From Trachythela sp. YZ-2020 (Eukaryota; Cnidaria; Anthozoa; Malacalcyonacea; Clavulariidae), in NCBI GenBank assembly GCA_016169945.1, contig JADLSH010000133.1:434001-498000 (forward strand): a stretch of 64,000 nt of DNA, written 5' to 3'. Every line of letters starts with the position of its first letter. Position 1 is the stretch's first letter. The translations under genes were made by a program, and so were the position numbers. Under the pieces are notes generated by a model. That model did not search any database. It saw only the letters and a program-made list of their open reading frames with translations, and was not told the origin of the DNA. Positions 33,523-42,764 of this stretch are shown here, piece after piece.

Positions 33523-33708
33523 TGTAATGAAGTCATCCCGTATAGTGATATAAATTTAATAGACTCACATAATTACAATGATAAAATAAACTAAAACTTG
33601 TAGCAGTTCACTGCAGTTGTTGTTCTACTCGTAAAATTCCCCATGAGACTCTCGCACATGTTCAATCTAAAAGTACTACGTCATACATAAAACCGGAAGT
33701 TCGTTACA
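33523..33708 (-). repeat. 3' LTR of the BEL/Pao element
   Basis: 186 bp, ending at TTCGTTACA (plus strand). It contains TATAGTGATATAAATTTAATAG, from which a promoter may operate. A purine-rich tract (CTCGGGAG on the minus strand) lies immediately inside at 33709-33716, a weak polypurine tract. Confidence 0.95.
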
Positions 33709-33784
33709 CTCCCGAGGATATCATTCTTCAAATGAAATGATATGAACCTAACAAATACAAAATATATAAAGACAGTCCAAAATG

Positions 33785-36217
33785 TCAACAATACTTCAGT
33801 ACTTCCTTTCTAGCAGCATCACAATTTACCGCTGCCTTTCGTCTTGATCTCTCTTCGTTCGTAGAGCGCTCGCTCACCCCGGCTTGATCTTCCGTCACTG
33901 CATGAACCTTCGCCACAGCTGGCTCACCCTGATCCTCTTGATCATCTTCCTTTCGCGATGTAGAATGTAATTCTAACGGAATCAAATGTTGGATTGGGCG
34001 TCTCAAACACGATTGTTTTCCACCATTCTCGTTGACCACACAAATCTTTGCAGCTCTGACAACATTATCTCGACTTGGGATAAGTTCTTCTACCTTTGCT
34101 ACCTTCCAAAAGGCGCGCGAAGTCCGATCTGATTTCAAAATCACCAAATCTCCTACGCTGACAACAATCTTGTTAGCTTCCGAGGTTGCTCTAGCTGTTT
34201 CCAACAGACTTAAAAGATACTCAGCTCTCCACTGGTTCGCAAAATGTCTCAATAGTGTTCGATGGTACTTTTCTCTACGCGTGAGTGCTTCATTCGTACT
34301 AATGATTTCATAATGCTTATCGCTTGCGGTTGTGGCAATCGTACGACCGTAAATGAGTGAAGAAGGTGTCAATGGATATGATATACCCTGTTCATCATCG
34401 TAAACGTACGTTAATGGGCGGTTATTCAGAGTTCCTTCGATCTCGATCAATAAGGTTCTCATTTCCTCAAAAGACAAACTTGCACGTCCAACCACTTTCT
34501 TTAAACAACGCTTGACGCACTTAACCATTCTTTCCCAAAACCCCCCATGCCAAGGGGCTTTCTCGATTATATACTCCCATGTAACTCCCTTGTCTGTCAT
34601 GTAGCGTTGCACCTCTGTAGATCTCGTAATCCTTTTGATCTCCTTTTCAGCTCCTTTAAATGTTTTTGCATTATCCGACAACATTCTAGAGGGTAGCCCT
34701 CTGCGTGCCACAAATCGTCGAAATGCTTGTAAAAATGCTGCTACCGATAAATTTGGCACCAGTTCTAAATGCAAAGCTCTGGTCGATGCACAGGTCAAAA
34801 GACATACGTATGCCTTTTCCGTCGCTCCTTCCAACTGGTTTGGCACTTTCGAACTGACGTATAATGGTCCTGCGAAGTCGATACCTGTGTTCGCAAAGGG
34901 TGGTTCATCGCTGACTCGACTTGGCGGTAGTTGAGGAACTTTCGGCGTTCCGAATGGCTTACCTTCGAATCTTCTGCACACAACACATGATCTCGTTACC
35001 CGTTTGGTTACTTCGCGACCTCGTACAATCCAATATTTTTCTCGTATACTATTCAAAGTCTCCCTAATGCCGTTATGATGCACCAAATCATGATGCTCAA
35101 CGATTACAAGGTCGGTGAAATAATGTTTACTTGGAAGAAGAATGGGTCGTTTGGAATTGTCTAACACTGATGATTGATCGAGCCTAGCTTGGCAACGAAT
35201 TAAATCTTCCTCATCACGAAACAGCCCTAATTGTTTCACTAGTTGCGGTGTTTTCGTCTTCGATTCAAACAAGCTACTCGTTTCTTCCGCGAAACAAGAA
35301 TGCTGTATCGAACGTATCCATAATCTTTCTGCTGCTTTCACTTCTTCCGCCGTTACTTCAATCGACGAAGGTCGCACCCTTCGTGTTTTGTCAACGAATC
35401 TCTTCACGTACGCCGTAACTCGTAATAACTTCGCTTTCGTGCTAAAACGTCGACAGTCTATAATGTTATCGAGATTTAAACTTGACTTCGTACTCATATT
35501 CGCCAACGACCGCGTTACTTCGGGTTTCGATTTCGACTTTGCTAATTCTTCGTTGGTTCGTTGATCGTCTCTATCGCTGTGGCCTGGATCGAGTGGCCAA
35601 TGTTCTTCGGTTAGGTTAAGAAAATCTGCACCATTCCACCACATTTCATTCTCTAGAAGCTCCGACGCATTACATCCCCGAGAGGGTAAATCTGCCGGGT
35701 TGAATTCTCCGGGACAAAATTTCCATTCTTCGATTTGAGTAAGTTTCCGTATTTCGTTCACACGATTTTGAACATACGTTTTCCAGGTCTTCGAGTTCCG
35801 AATCCAGCATAAAACCGTATATGAATCCGTCCACAACACAACTCTAGGAACAACTGGCATTGAGGTAATTGCCTCTCGTACACAATTAACTAGTCTAGCG
35901 AGTATAACCGTACCTAACAGTTCGAGTCTTGGTATCGATTGTTTCTTTCCTGGTGCTACTCTAGTTTTGGCAGCTACGAGTCTGACATCAATTCCGCCAT
36001 ACATGTACACAGTTCGCAAATATACCACCGCAGCGTATGCTTTACATGATGCGTCCGAAAAACCATGAAGCTCGAAAATAAGTGGGTTATTGGTAATGTC
36101 AAAATAACAGCGTGGTATTCTGAATGGGTTTAAGCTCGACAAGTCGTTCATGATCACGTTCCATGCTTTCAACGCCTCCCTGTTAAAGGGTCGTCCCAAA
36201 CAACGTTCTCGATACAA
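33785..36217 (-). CDS. BEL/Pao pol, RNase H and integrase segment
   Basis: An open frame of 810 codons. Near residues 50-65 is ELHGFSDASCKAYAAVVYL (first RNase H Asp), with LWTDSYTVLCW near 127. The integrase zinc region HHDLVHHNG...CVVCRR lies at about 380-420. The DDE core follows: GIDFAGPLYV (about 450), LSDNAKTF (about 520) and HGGFWERMVK (about 560). The C-terminal part holds VGDLVILKSD, then a charged tail. All catalytic acids I can identify are present. It overlaps the RT segment in a different frame at 36169-36217, so translation of this part needs either a frameshift or correction of an indel. Its Met is internal to the polyprotein rather than a true start. Confidence 0.93.
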   Translation of the reverse strand: MYRERCLGRPFNREALKAWNVIMNDLSSLNPFRIPRCYFDITNNPLIFELHGFSDASCKAYAAVVYLRTVYMYGGIDVRLVAAKTRVAPGKKQSIPRLELLGTVILARLVNCVREAITSMPVVPRVVLWTDSYTVLCWIRNSKTWKTYVQNRVNEIRKLTQIEEWKFCPGEFNPADLPSRGCNASELLENEMWWNGADFLNLTEEHWPLDPGHSDRDDQRTNEELAKSKSKPEVTRSLANMSTKSSLNLDNIIDCRRFSTKAKLLRVTAYVKRFVDKTRRVRPSSIEVTAEEVKAAERLWIRSIQHSCFAEETSSLFESKTKTPQLVKQLGLFRDEEDLIRCQARLDQSSVLDNSKRPILLPSKHYFTDLVIVEHHDLVHHNGIRETLNSIREKYWIVRGREVTKRVTRSCVVCRRFEGKPFGTPKVPQLPPSRVSDEPPFANTGIDFAGPLYVSSKVPNQLEGATEKAYVCLLTCASTRALHLELVPNLSVAAFLQAFRRFVARRGLPSRMLSDNAKTFKGAEKEIKRITRSTEVQRYMTDKGVTWEYIIEKAPWHGGFWERMVKCVKRCLKKVVGRASLSFEEMRTLLIEIEGTLNNRPLTYVYDDEQGISYPLTPSSLIYGRTIATTASDKHYEIISTNEALTRREKYHRTLLRHFANQWRAEYLLSLLETARATSEANKIVVSVGDLVILKSDRTSRAFWKVAKVEELIPSRDNVVRAAKICVVNENGGKQSCLRRPIQHLIPLELHSTSRKEDDQEDQGEPAVAKVHAVTEDQAGVSERSTNEERSRRKAAVNCDAARKEVLKYC

Positions 36218-38721
36218 AGAGTTTGAAATAACATTTTCATAACAATCGTAAATGGTGAGAGAAATCCCAAAGGATCGAAAATCTTTGCAGACAATTTCAA
36301 GACAGATCGCTTAGTTGCAGGAAGAGTTTTAGCATATTCATATAGCTTCGATAAATCATACTCAAATTCGTCGGAATCCACATTCCAAGAAACACCGAGA
36401 ATTTTAACAGAACTTTCTTCGTTTTCATTGATTGTTTGAGAACTGTCATGTTCAATTTGTAAACTATCTTTAGCATTTAAACTGTCCGAAACATTTAAAT
36501 CTTCATCTATTATTTCTCGCTTACCTTTGGCATTTGCTTCCGTTTCACTCTTCGACTGTTCGTTTTCGCTCCCGAGGGTTTCACCATGCTCGTTCTCAAG
36601 GAACTCCACAACTGAAGAATCCTCTGCAGTTGTCTGTTGATCCAGTGCTACTTGCTCTCGAAATGCCTTTGAATTAGAGGTCCACTTACGCAACTTGAAC
36701 CCGCCTTCCGCCATGATTTTGTTGGACTTCTCGTAAATCTCAACAGCTCCCGAATCATCCCATGCCCCGCTGATCAGATCATCGACATAAAAGGAGTCCT
36801 CCAACAATGAAACAATCTCTGAATGTTCCTCCACCTGACTCTCCAGGTGATGCTCTATAAGGGCCGACAAAATTGCTGGGCTTGGCGTTAGTCCAAACAC
36901 AAGACGGGAAAACTGGTAATGAACAAGTTCGGGTTGTTCCTTCGTAATATCATCAAACCATAAAAAACGAAGCATTCGTCGGTCCTTAGGATCTAGTTCA
37001 ATTTGGTGGAACGCTTTCTCAACATCGGAGGCAATTCCAATTGGAAATCCCCTAAACTTAATAAGCACATCGAAGAGATGAGGTACCAAATTCGGTCCCT
37101 TTTCAAGACACTCGTTAATTGATAAGGTGGCATTCCCGTGCTTTGCTGATCCATCAAAAACAACACGCAATTTTGTTGTTAGCTTTTCGCGTCGAACCAC
37201 ACCATGGTGTGGTAGGTAATGTGTTCCCTCAAGTTCCGTCGGATTTGAAACCTGTTCGATTATCCCCGTCTCTAGTTGTTGTTGAATAACATGATCATAC
37301 TCGTTCAGTAACTCTGGCTCGGCTTTCAAACGCGAATAAACATGTTCTAATCGTTTCACACACTGTGAATAACCATTTGATTCAGGCAAACAACCTTCTT
37401 TCCAAGGCAAGCCCACTTGATACCGCTTTCGTACTTCGTCGTACTTTACATCCCTCAAAAACTCTTTGTCGGTTACGTCTGATTCCTCCAGAATTCCAAT
37501 TGCTTCTGTGTTCCAAAATTTCCCAAGTGCTTCCGTTAAATCCCCTTGCTCACTCTTTACAAAGGTGTCATATTCTTGCATGTTTGCCCGCTCTGCAACA
37601 AAATTTGCACCCGTTACCTCTTTCCTCTGATTTTTGGTTTTGGCACTTCCACATATCAGCCAGCCAAATTCGCTGTTTACCGCACATGGACCTTCATCAC
37701 CCCGCTGGATCTCTCCAGTTATAACATCGTAGTAGAAATCAGACCCAATGAGAATGTCTATGTCAGATGATGATGCATTCTCACTAAGTAGATTATCGTC
37801 TGCAAGTTCCAAGCCGTTTAAATGTGGATATTCGGTAATATCCAATGTCAGTGGCGCACAAATCTTTGGGAATGACAGAGCAGATATCTCAATGTTCTTG
37901 GTCTGCCCTTGTAGCTGGAGTCGAACCTGGTCACATCTACGCTTTTCGACTTGATCATTCCCGAAAGTGTTCAAGTTCAACACTTCTGATTTCTCAGGAA
38001 TGAGTCCGAGTTTGTTCTTTAAAGAGTCAGTTATATATGTGCGCTGACTCCCACTATCCATTAAAATTCGTACCTGTACTTGGTTTCCTTGTGCATAAGC
38101 TTCTGTTGTCGCCGTTTGTAGAAAAATCTTACGTTTATTCGTTCTCGAAGTTCCAGTTGCTGCCACAGTCTGGTTGGCAGTGATGACATGATCCTCACTT
38201 GTTGTAGTTGCTGTGATTAATGGTGCATTTCCCGATTGATTTGATTTTCCATCCCCTGTTGGTGAATTTGAACCCCCTGCCTTGGCCAAATTCGAATTCC
38301 TGTCACAAATCGATTGATGGTGTTTTCCGCTACATTGTCTACATTTCCGTAAACATTGGTTACCCCGGTGTCCGAATTGTAAACAAACAAAACATCTACC
38401 GTCCTTCCGCAAGATTTCCTTTCGATCGCTTAACTTAGTTACTGTCTCACACGAGGCTGAATAATGGTGCTTTCCACAAAAAGCGCATTTAATTGTGAAT
38501 GTGTTCTTGTCTTGGGTACCCTGTGCTACTAATGATGCAGTCGAACCGGTATTCCTTGGGTATTGCACTCTCTTGGGTTCAGTATTAGCCTTAACATGCT
38601 CGGTCAGTTCTCTCGCCTCCACTTCCTTTCGAATAATGTCTAACAAATCCTTTATCACCCACACATCCTTGTTGGTGTTTCTCGCTATTTGTAGACGGAC
38701 ATCACTAGGCAGTTTTGACAT
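36169..38721 (-). CDS. BEL/Pao gag C-terminus, protease and reverse transcriptase segment
   Basis: An open frame of 850 codons. Cys/His knuckles lie at residues 79-91 (CAFCGKHHYSASC) and 110-140 (CFVCLQFGHRGNQC then CRQCSGKHHQSIC). The aspartic protease is at about 218-230 (RILMDSGSQRTYI). RT blocks are KLRVVFDGSAK (about 517), GIASDVEKAFHQI (about 562), LVFGLTPSPAILS (about 607) and SFYVDDLISG (643-652). The YVDD box is intact. An unusual Glu/Ser-rich insert occurs at about 690-770, between RT and the start of the RNase H connection. No internal stop. It follows gag in another frame after a break near 38815. Confidence 0.95.
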   Translation of the reverse strand: MSKLPSDVRLQIARNTNKDVWVIKDLLDIIRKEVEARELTEHVKANTEPKRVQYPRNTGSTASLVAQGTQDKNTFTIKCAFCGKHHYSASCETVTKLSDRKEILRKDGRCFVCLQFGHRGNQCLRKCRQCSGKHHQSICDRNSNLAKAGGSNSPTGDGKSNQSGNAPLITATTTSEDHVITANQTVAATGTSRTNKRKIFLQTATTEAYAQGNQVQVRILMDSGSQRTYITDSLKNKLGLIPEKSEVLNLNTFGNDQVEKRRCDQVRLQLQGQTKNIEISALSFPKICAPLTLDITEYPHLNGLELADDNLLSENASSSDIDILIGSDFYYDVITGEIQRGDEGPCAVNSEFGWLICGSAKTKNQRKEVTGANFVAERANMQEYDTFVKSEQGDLTEALGKFWNTEAIGILEESDVTDKEFLRDVKYDEVRKRYQVGLPWKEGCLPESNGYSQCVKRLEHVYSRLKAEPELLNEYDHVIQQQLETGIIEQVSNPTELEGTHYLPHHGVVRREKLTTKLRVVFDGSAKHGNATLSINECLEKGPNLVPHLFDVLIKFRGFPIGIASDVEKAFHQIELDPKDRRMLRFLWFDDITKEQPELVHYQFSRLVFGLTPSPAILSALIEHHLESQVEEHSEIVSLLEDSFYVDDLISGAWDDSGAVEIYEKSNKIMAEGGFKLRKWTSNSKAFREQVALDQQTTAEDSSVVEFLENEHGETLGSENEQSKSETEANAKGKREIIDEDLNVSDSLNAKDSLQIEHDSSQTINENEESSVKILGVSWNVDSDEFEYDLSKLYEYAKTLPATKRSVLKLSAKIFDPLGFLSPFTIVMKMLFQTLCIENVVWDDPLTGRR

Positions 38722-38788
38722 TATAACAGGTATTAATAAACTTCCATATTGTTCACTTTGAACCCCAACGCTTCCAACGCTCGTACAT

Positions 38789-39741
38789 TCACACTGACTT
38801 TATCATAAATGTACCGTAATTGACTTGACTTTTCCCACTACATGGTTGTATCTTAAGTAACTCATCCATGTGAGCCGAAATTATTTGTTGTGAATTGCCA
38901 TATCGTTCTTTCAAAATATCTATGGCAGCCTGGTAATTATCTTCGGTTATAGCAAGTCCCTTAATAGAACGAAGGGCTTGCCCCTCAAGCAGAGAAACCA
39001 AATAATTAAACTTGTCGATACTTGATAACTGTGTATTCTTGTCCACAGCGCTTTCGAATATTTCCCAAAATGCTTTATAATTTGTCACCTCACCTTTAAA
39101 CTTAGGTAATGTTAGCTTTGGTAGCTTCGATCTAACATAATTATGTGTGTTCGTGCTCGATATTTGCGTGTTCGTGCTTTGCGTTGAATTCGTGCCCGGG
39201 CTTTGCGTGTTCGTGTTTTGCGTTGAATTCGTGTTCGTGCTCTGAGGTGAACTCGGTATAAAAATGGCTTGCTCACTAACCTGAGTTGCATTTTGTTCCG
39301 TATTAATATTGCTTGTTTCCGTTGTTTGCTCGGTATTTTTGCTCGTCGTATTGATAGGTTCGCTCGTAAACTTCGTTATTTTGGCTCGTACATCACATGC
39401 CCGTGAATATACTTCCTCCGTTTCGTCGATTTCTTGCACGATGTCGTCCACGTTGCATAGCTCTAGAATTTGACTATCTAGTTCCTTTAATCGGTCGATT
39501 TTCTCGTTTAATAAGTTCCCAATCGTATTCAATCTTTCGCTCGTATTCGTCGATTTTTCCCGCTGTTTAATAACTCGATTGATTCCTTCGTATACTTCGT
39601 AACTACGCCTCGATTACCCGATCGTATCGCCTTTAATCGCTTCAATTTCTCGTCGTTTTCCGCCATATTTTGCTCTCGATTCCGTGTATATTTTCGGTTA
39701 AAATACCGAAAATACTCGTCGATTTCGCCAGTTAACAACAC
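38789..39741 (-). CDS. BEL/Pao gag N-terminal part, two frames
   Basis: 39529-39741 holds the start (likely Met at 39666, sequence MAENDEKLKRLK) and ends after about 46 codons of gag. 38789-39532 continues in another frame with a coiled-coil-like stretch (EKIDRLKELDSQILEL), an Asn/Thr/Ser-rich linker (about residues 95-130), then the LPKLTLPKFKGEVTNYKAFW capsid-like block and LKERYGNSQQII. The break lies within a short A-run near 39560, and the second break near 38815 lies beside a TTTT/CCC run. A single-base error at each would restore collinearity. Confidence 0.9.
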
Positions 39742-39765
39742 TGCAGTGCCCCACGTTGGGCGCCA

Positions 39766-39951
39766 TGTAATGAAGTCATCCCGTATAGTGATATAAATTT
39801 AATAGACTCACATAATTACAATGATAAAATAAACTAAAACTTGTAGCAGTTCACTGCAGTTGTTGTTCTACTCGTAAAATTCCCCATGAGACTCTCGCAC
39901 ATGTTCAATCTAAAAGTACTACGTCATACATAAAACCGGAAGCTCGTTACA
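39766..39951 (-). repeat. 5' LTR of the BEL/Pao element
   Basis: 186 bp, one base different from the other LTR. The internal side abuts the primer-binding site without extra bases. Confidence 0.95.
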
Positions 39952-40144
39952 GAGCCGTACGGATCGGAAAATTGTTTTACGACTTACGAGTTGTTAAATG
40001 AAATGTCGATCCGTTTGACAAAAAGTCGTAAAATATATATATTTCGATCGAGTTGTTACTAGCTAGTGATTGTATGAATTTTCCGCTGGTATGAGTATGA
40101 ATATATTGATTGTGCTAAACACAATGCTGCACAGTTCTTCAGTG

Positions 40145-40436
40145 ATTTTCATAGACAAATTTAGCTAACGCTATTTACATCGTTGCTACCCAATTCGCAA
40201 TTTTGGATAACTCACATGCCTAGTTACTATTGTTCTGGTTTACAAAAATATAGAATAGAACAAAGGTAACTAAACACTAGAATTATGTATAAGAGCTATT
40301 CACTCATGTAGATCATTCTAATGCTTAGTTACCTTTGTTCTATTCTATGTTTTTGCAAACCAGAACTATAGACATGTAAGTTATCCAATTGAAGGTTGTG
40401 AAAGTTAGCCAAATTTGTCTATTGTTAGCAGATCTT
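40145..40436. mobile_element. Hairpin MITE
   Basis: An almost complete palindrome. The left arm reads AGACAAATTTAGCTAACG, then TTGGATAACTCACATG, then TAGAATAGAACAAAGGTAAC. The right arm carries the complements in reverse order, and even the centre (CTAGAATTATGTATAAGAGC / CATGTAGATCATTCTAATG) is paired. No coding sequence. Confidence 0.8.
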
Positions 40437-40504
40437 ATAAATCTGCAAGTCAGCCGCACCCATATCACTCTCACTCGCAGATCCATCAACTGTTCACAGG
40501 CTAT

Positions 40505-40886
40505 TATTATATGAGCTGGTAGAGCAAGGCAATTATCTTATTCGAAAAAGGCAAAAGCTAATCAAAATAGCACACCGAAACAAAGATGGCTGGCAGTTGT
40601 TGAGGAATATGAATCCGATGACTTGGCGTCGTCTGGATCGGAAGACGAGCAACGTCTCAAGAAAGCAAAGGAATCAGAAAGTCGAAAACGGCGACAGAAG
40701 ACTGGCAATACACTTTCTTATTATGCTCTTTTTGCTTCTCTGTGTTTTTTCAAGCGAGTTTCTCTTTCTTCAACAGTCACTTGTAGCAAACGTCGGCGTT
40801 GTTGCTCTCTTCTTTTAGCAAGTTTTCCGGCTTCATTATCGTTTTCTTCTCGCTTTTCGTTTGGTTCCATAACTTTTATTCAATGA
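40505..40886 (+). pseudogene. Fragment of a repeated protein-coding element, frameshifted
   Basis: One frame reads LIRKRQKLIKIAHRNKDGWQLL. About ten codons later another frame reads EEYESDDLASSGSEDEQRLK, then KAKESESRKRRQK. The layout (RQKLI-K-A, GW..VEEY, D-LASDSEDE, basic helix) resembles the N-terminal region of a protein family repeated in cnidarian genomes and probably transposon-borne, which I cannot name. The sequence after 40720 looks noncoding. One indel near 40598 separates the two frames. Confidence 0.45.
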
Positions 40887-41157
40887 TTTAATTTTTTATT
40901 GTTGTTTTTTTAACAAATTTCTTGAAAAAAGTCAAAACTTGCAAATCTTGCAAAAAGCAAATATATTTGCAAGAAGTATCTGTTATTTTGATGTCGTCAT
41001 GCATTCATTATAAAGCAAATATATATTTGACCAATCAGTGCTCGCTATTTCCATGATAGTTCGGCATATATTTGAGATCATATAAGCCATAGCGACGCGC
41101 CCGAGTTCACGAGCCTTCAGTTTAATGAGCGAAATTAGTACCCTCGCCCCCGCGGGG
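40887..41157. other. Spacer with a repeat end
   Basis: AT-rich. AATTAGTACCCTCGC near 41133 matches the end of the unit C insertion (about 23439). Confidence 0.4.
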
Positions 41158-41300
41158 TAATGGAAACTCCGCAAAATTTAATTTTCATAGTTCAACGTTC
41201 CGACTAATCTTTAGTCAATAATCCATAATTCCTGAGCATGACTATAGATTAGTCGAAACGTAGAATTATAGAAATTATACTTTTCGGAGTTTCCATTGTA
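41158..41300. mobile_element. Small hairpin MITE
   Basis: Inverted arms: AATGGAAACTCCGCAAAA with TTTTCATAGTTCAACGTTCC and GACTAATCTTTAGTCA on the left, and TGACTATAGATTAGTCGAAACG and CGGAGTTTCCATTG on the right. Confidence 0.75.
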
Positions 41301-42465
41301 TTGTTTTATTTTATAGACTCTTTTCTGTTTATGTAATAATTAATGTAGATTTGAGTTATGGTAGTCGACATACAATTATACCGCGAGTGCGTATGAACGA
41401 GAACAAATGTTGTTTATTTTTAATATCATTTTAGCAAGCCCACTAGCATGCAAATCAATACAGATATAGTACAAAAGTTACATGGCGTTTTTGAATGCAA
41501 ATATTTTTAGAACAAAGCGATAAACGCTTATTCCTGCGAAAATATTTTCAAAATATTTTACCTGATGCAGTTGACTTTCTCGTATGTCAGTATGTGTGCA
41601 ATTAAAAATTGATTGCACATGCAGCTGTTCTATTTTTCCTAATCAGAAACGAGTAAAACTTACTAAAATGGTATAAATATAATAATGGCATTCATTTAAC
41701 TCAATATTATCGTTAGAAATATTATTTTTTACACCCACCATTTTACTTCGCGCGAATTATAGATTATAGGTCGATCACATTTGCAAGCCTATTACATGTA
41801 ATTGCCAAGTATTTTGCTAACTATACAAAACTATATTGTCACATAATTGTCATTTAAAGTCATTCTTTCTTCAAAATTCTCTCCTTTCGCCCAAATATAT
41901 ATATATATCGATTCTCTCCATAGTTTTCAAATGCAGTTATGTCTCATATCGGCACCATTCAGCTTTTCCAGCAATTTGATGTCTGACTTATAAGATGTGT
42001 TTTTGTTTTCGAACTTATTGGTCATCCCAATCCAGTTCTCAACTGTTATAGACAAATTTTTCATTATTTTTTTTCATCATTTATCAGTTCAACTTATGGG
42101 TCACTAGTTTATCAATCTATGATTGTAAAGTGTTTTACTCTCGTTAAATAAAGTTTTACATTCTGCCTCAAAATGCAAGTCCGAAGATGACTGTTGACAT
42201 CATTTCTTATTGCATACACGTTAACGTTCTATCGACGTTTGACAAGCTTCTTAATTAACCCCAGTGAATTATTTTTCTTTTATAGTTTTCAGTGAACCAT
42301 TGTTACTTACTATCAATCATATTTAAAGCAATATGACTGTACAGAAATTTAATCAATATTTTGTAAAAGGTAGAAGCATTTTGTTCAAATGCATTGAAAT
42401 TTCTCGGCGAAAAGAATGAGTTTCATGCAGAACTGCTGCATAACCATGTAGAAATGGGCCAGCAT
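41301..42465. other. Noncoding AT-rich spacer
   Basis: No gene, repeat or structured element recognised apart from short AT runs (TATATATATATATC near 41898). Confidence 0.5.
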
Positions 42466-42618
42466 CAGTGGCGTAGCCAGCCCGCCGATTTGGTCCCGCT
42501 GTGCAAATTTCAAATCATTATCATTATTCATTTCTTTAGAAATTCATTATTTTCACCGTCAATGAACACGAACAAATTTGCATAGCGGGACTAAATCGGC
42601 GGGCTGACTACGCTACTG
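42466..42618. mobile_element. hAT-type MITE, copy 2 (153 bp)
   Basis: Same 153-bp family as 21032-21184, with better-matched inverted repeats (GCCCGCCGATTTGGTCCCGC / GCGGGACTAAATCGGCGGGC). Flanks GCCAGCAT (42458-42465) and GCGAGCAT (42619-42626) are an 8-bp duplication with one change. Confidence 0.88.
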
Positions 42619-42764
42619 GCGAGCATCATTATTTAATATTTATGGAGGGGAAGACAGCAGTATATTAGCCAAAACATGAAAATATGGAGACGCTGTCTTT
42701 CGTTACCATGGCAACCAGCCAAAAATTAAGTGAGTAGTTTAAAACGGCCCTGAGAGCTAGTCTG

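Larger units (their letters stand above)
33523..39951 (-). mobile_element. Full-length BEL/Pao LTR retrotransposon
   Basis: The element runs 6429 bp on the minus strand between two 186-bp LTRs that differ at one base (TTCG versus CTCG near their common end). GAGCC stands at 33518-33522 and 39952-39956, a 5-bp target duplication. LTRs begin TG and end CA. The primer-binding site follows the 5' LTR (39748-39765) and reads TGGCGCCCAACGTGGGGC, complementary to the 3' end of a tRNA-Lys. Gag-Pol is collinear (zinc knuckles, protease, RT, RNase H, integrase) but falls in four reading-frame segments. The near-identical LTRs imply recent insertion. The frame breaks may be real, or may be assembly errors. 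Confidence 0.96.

Noticed and set aside
37365..37724. Plus-strand ORFs across the BEL/Pao element
   Set aside because: Antisense shadows of Gag-Pol.
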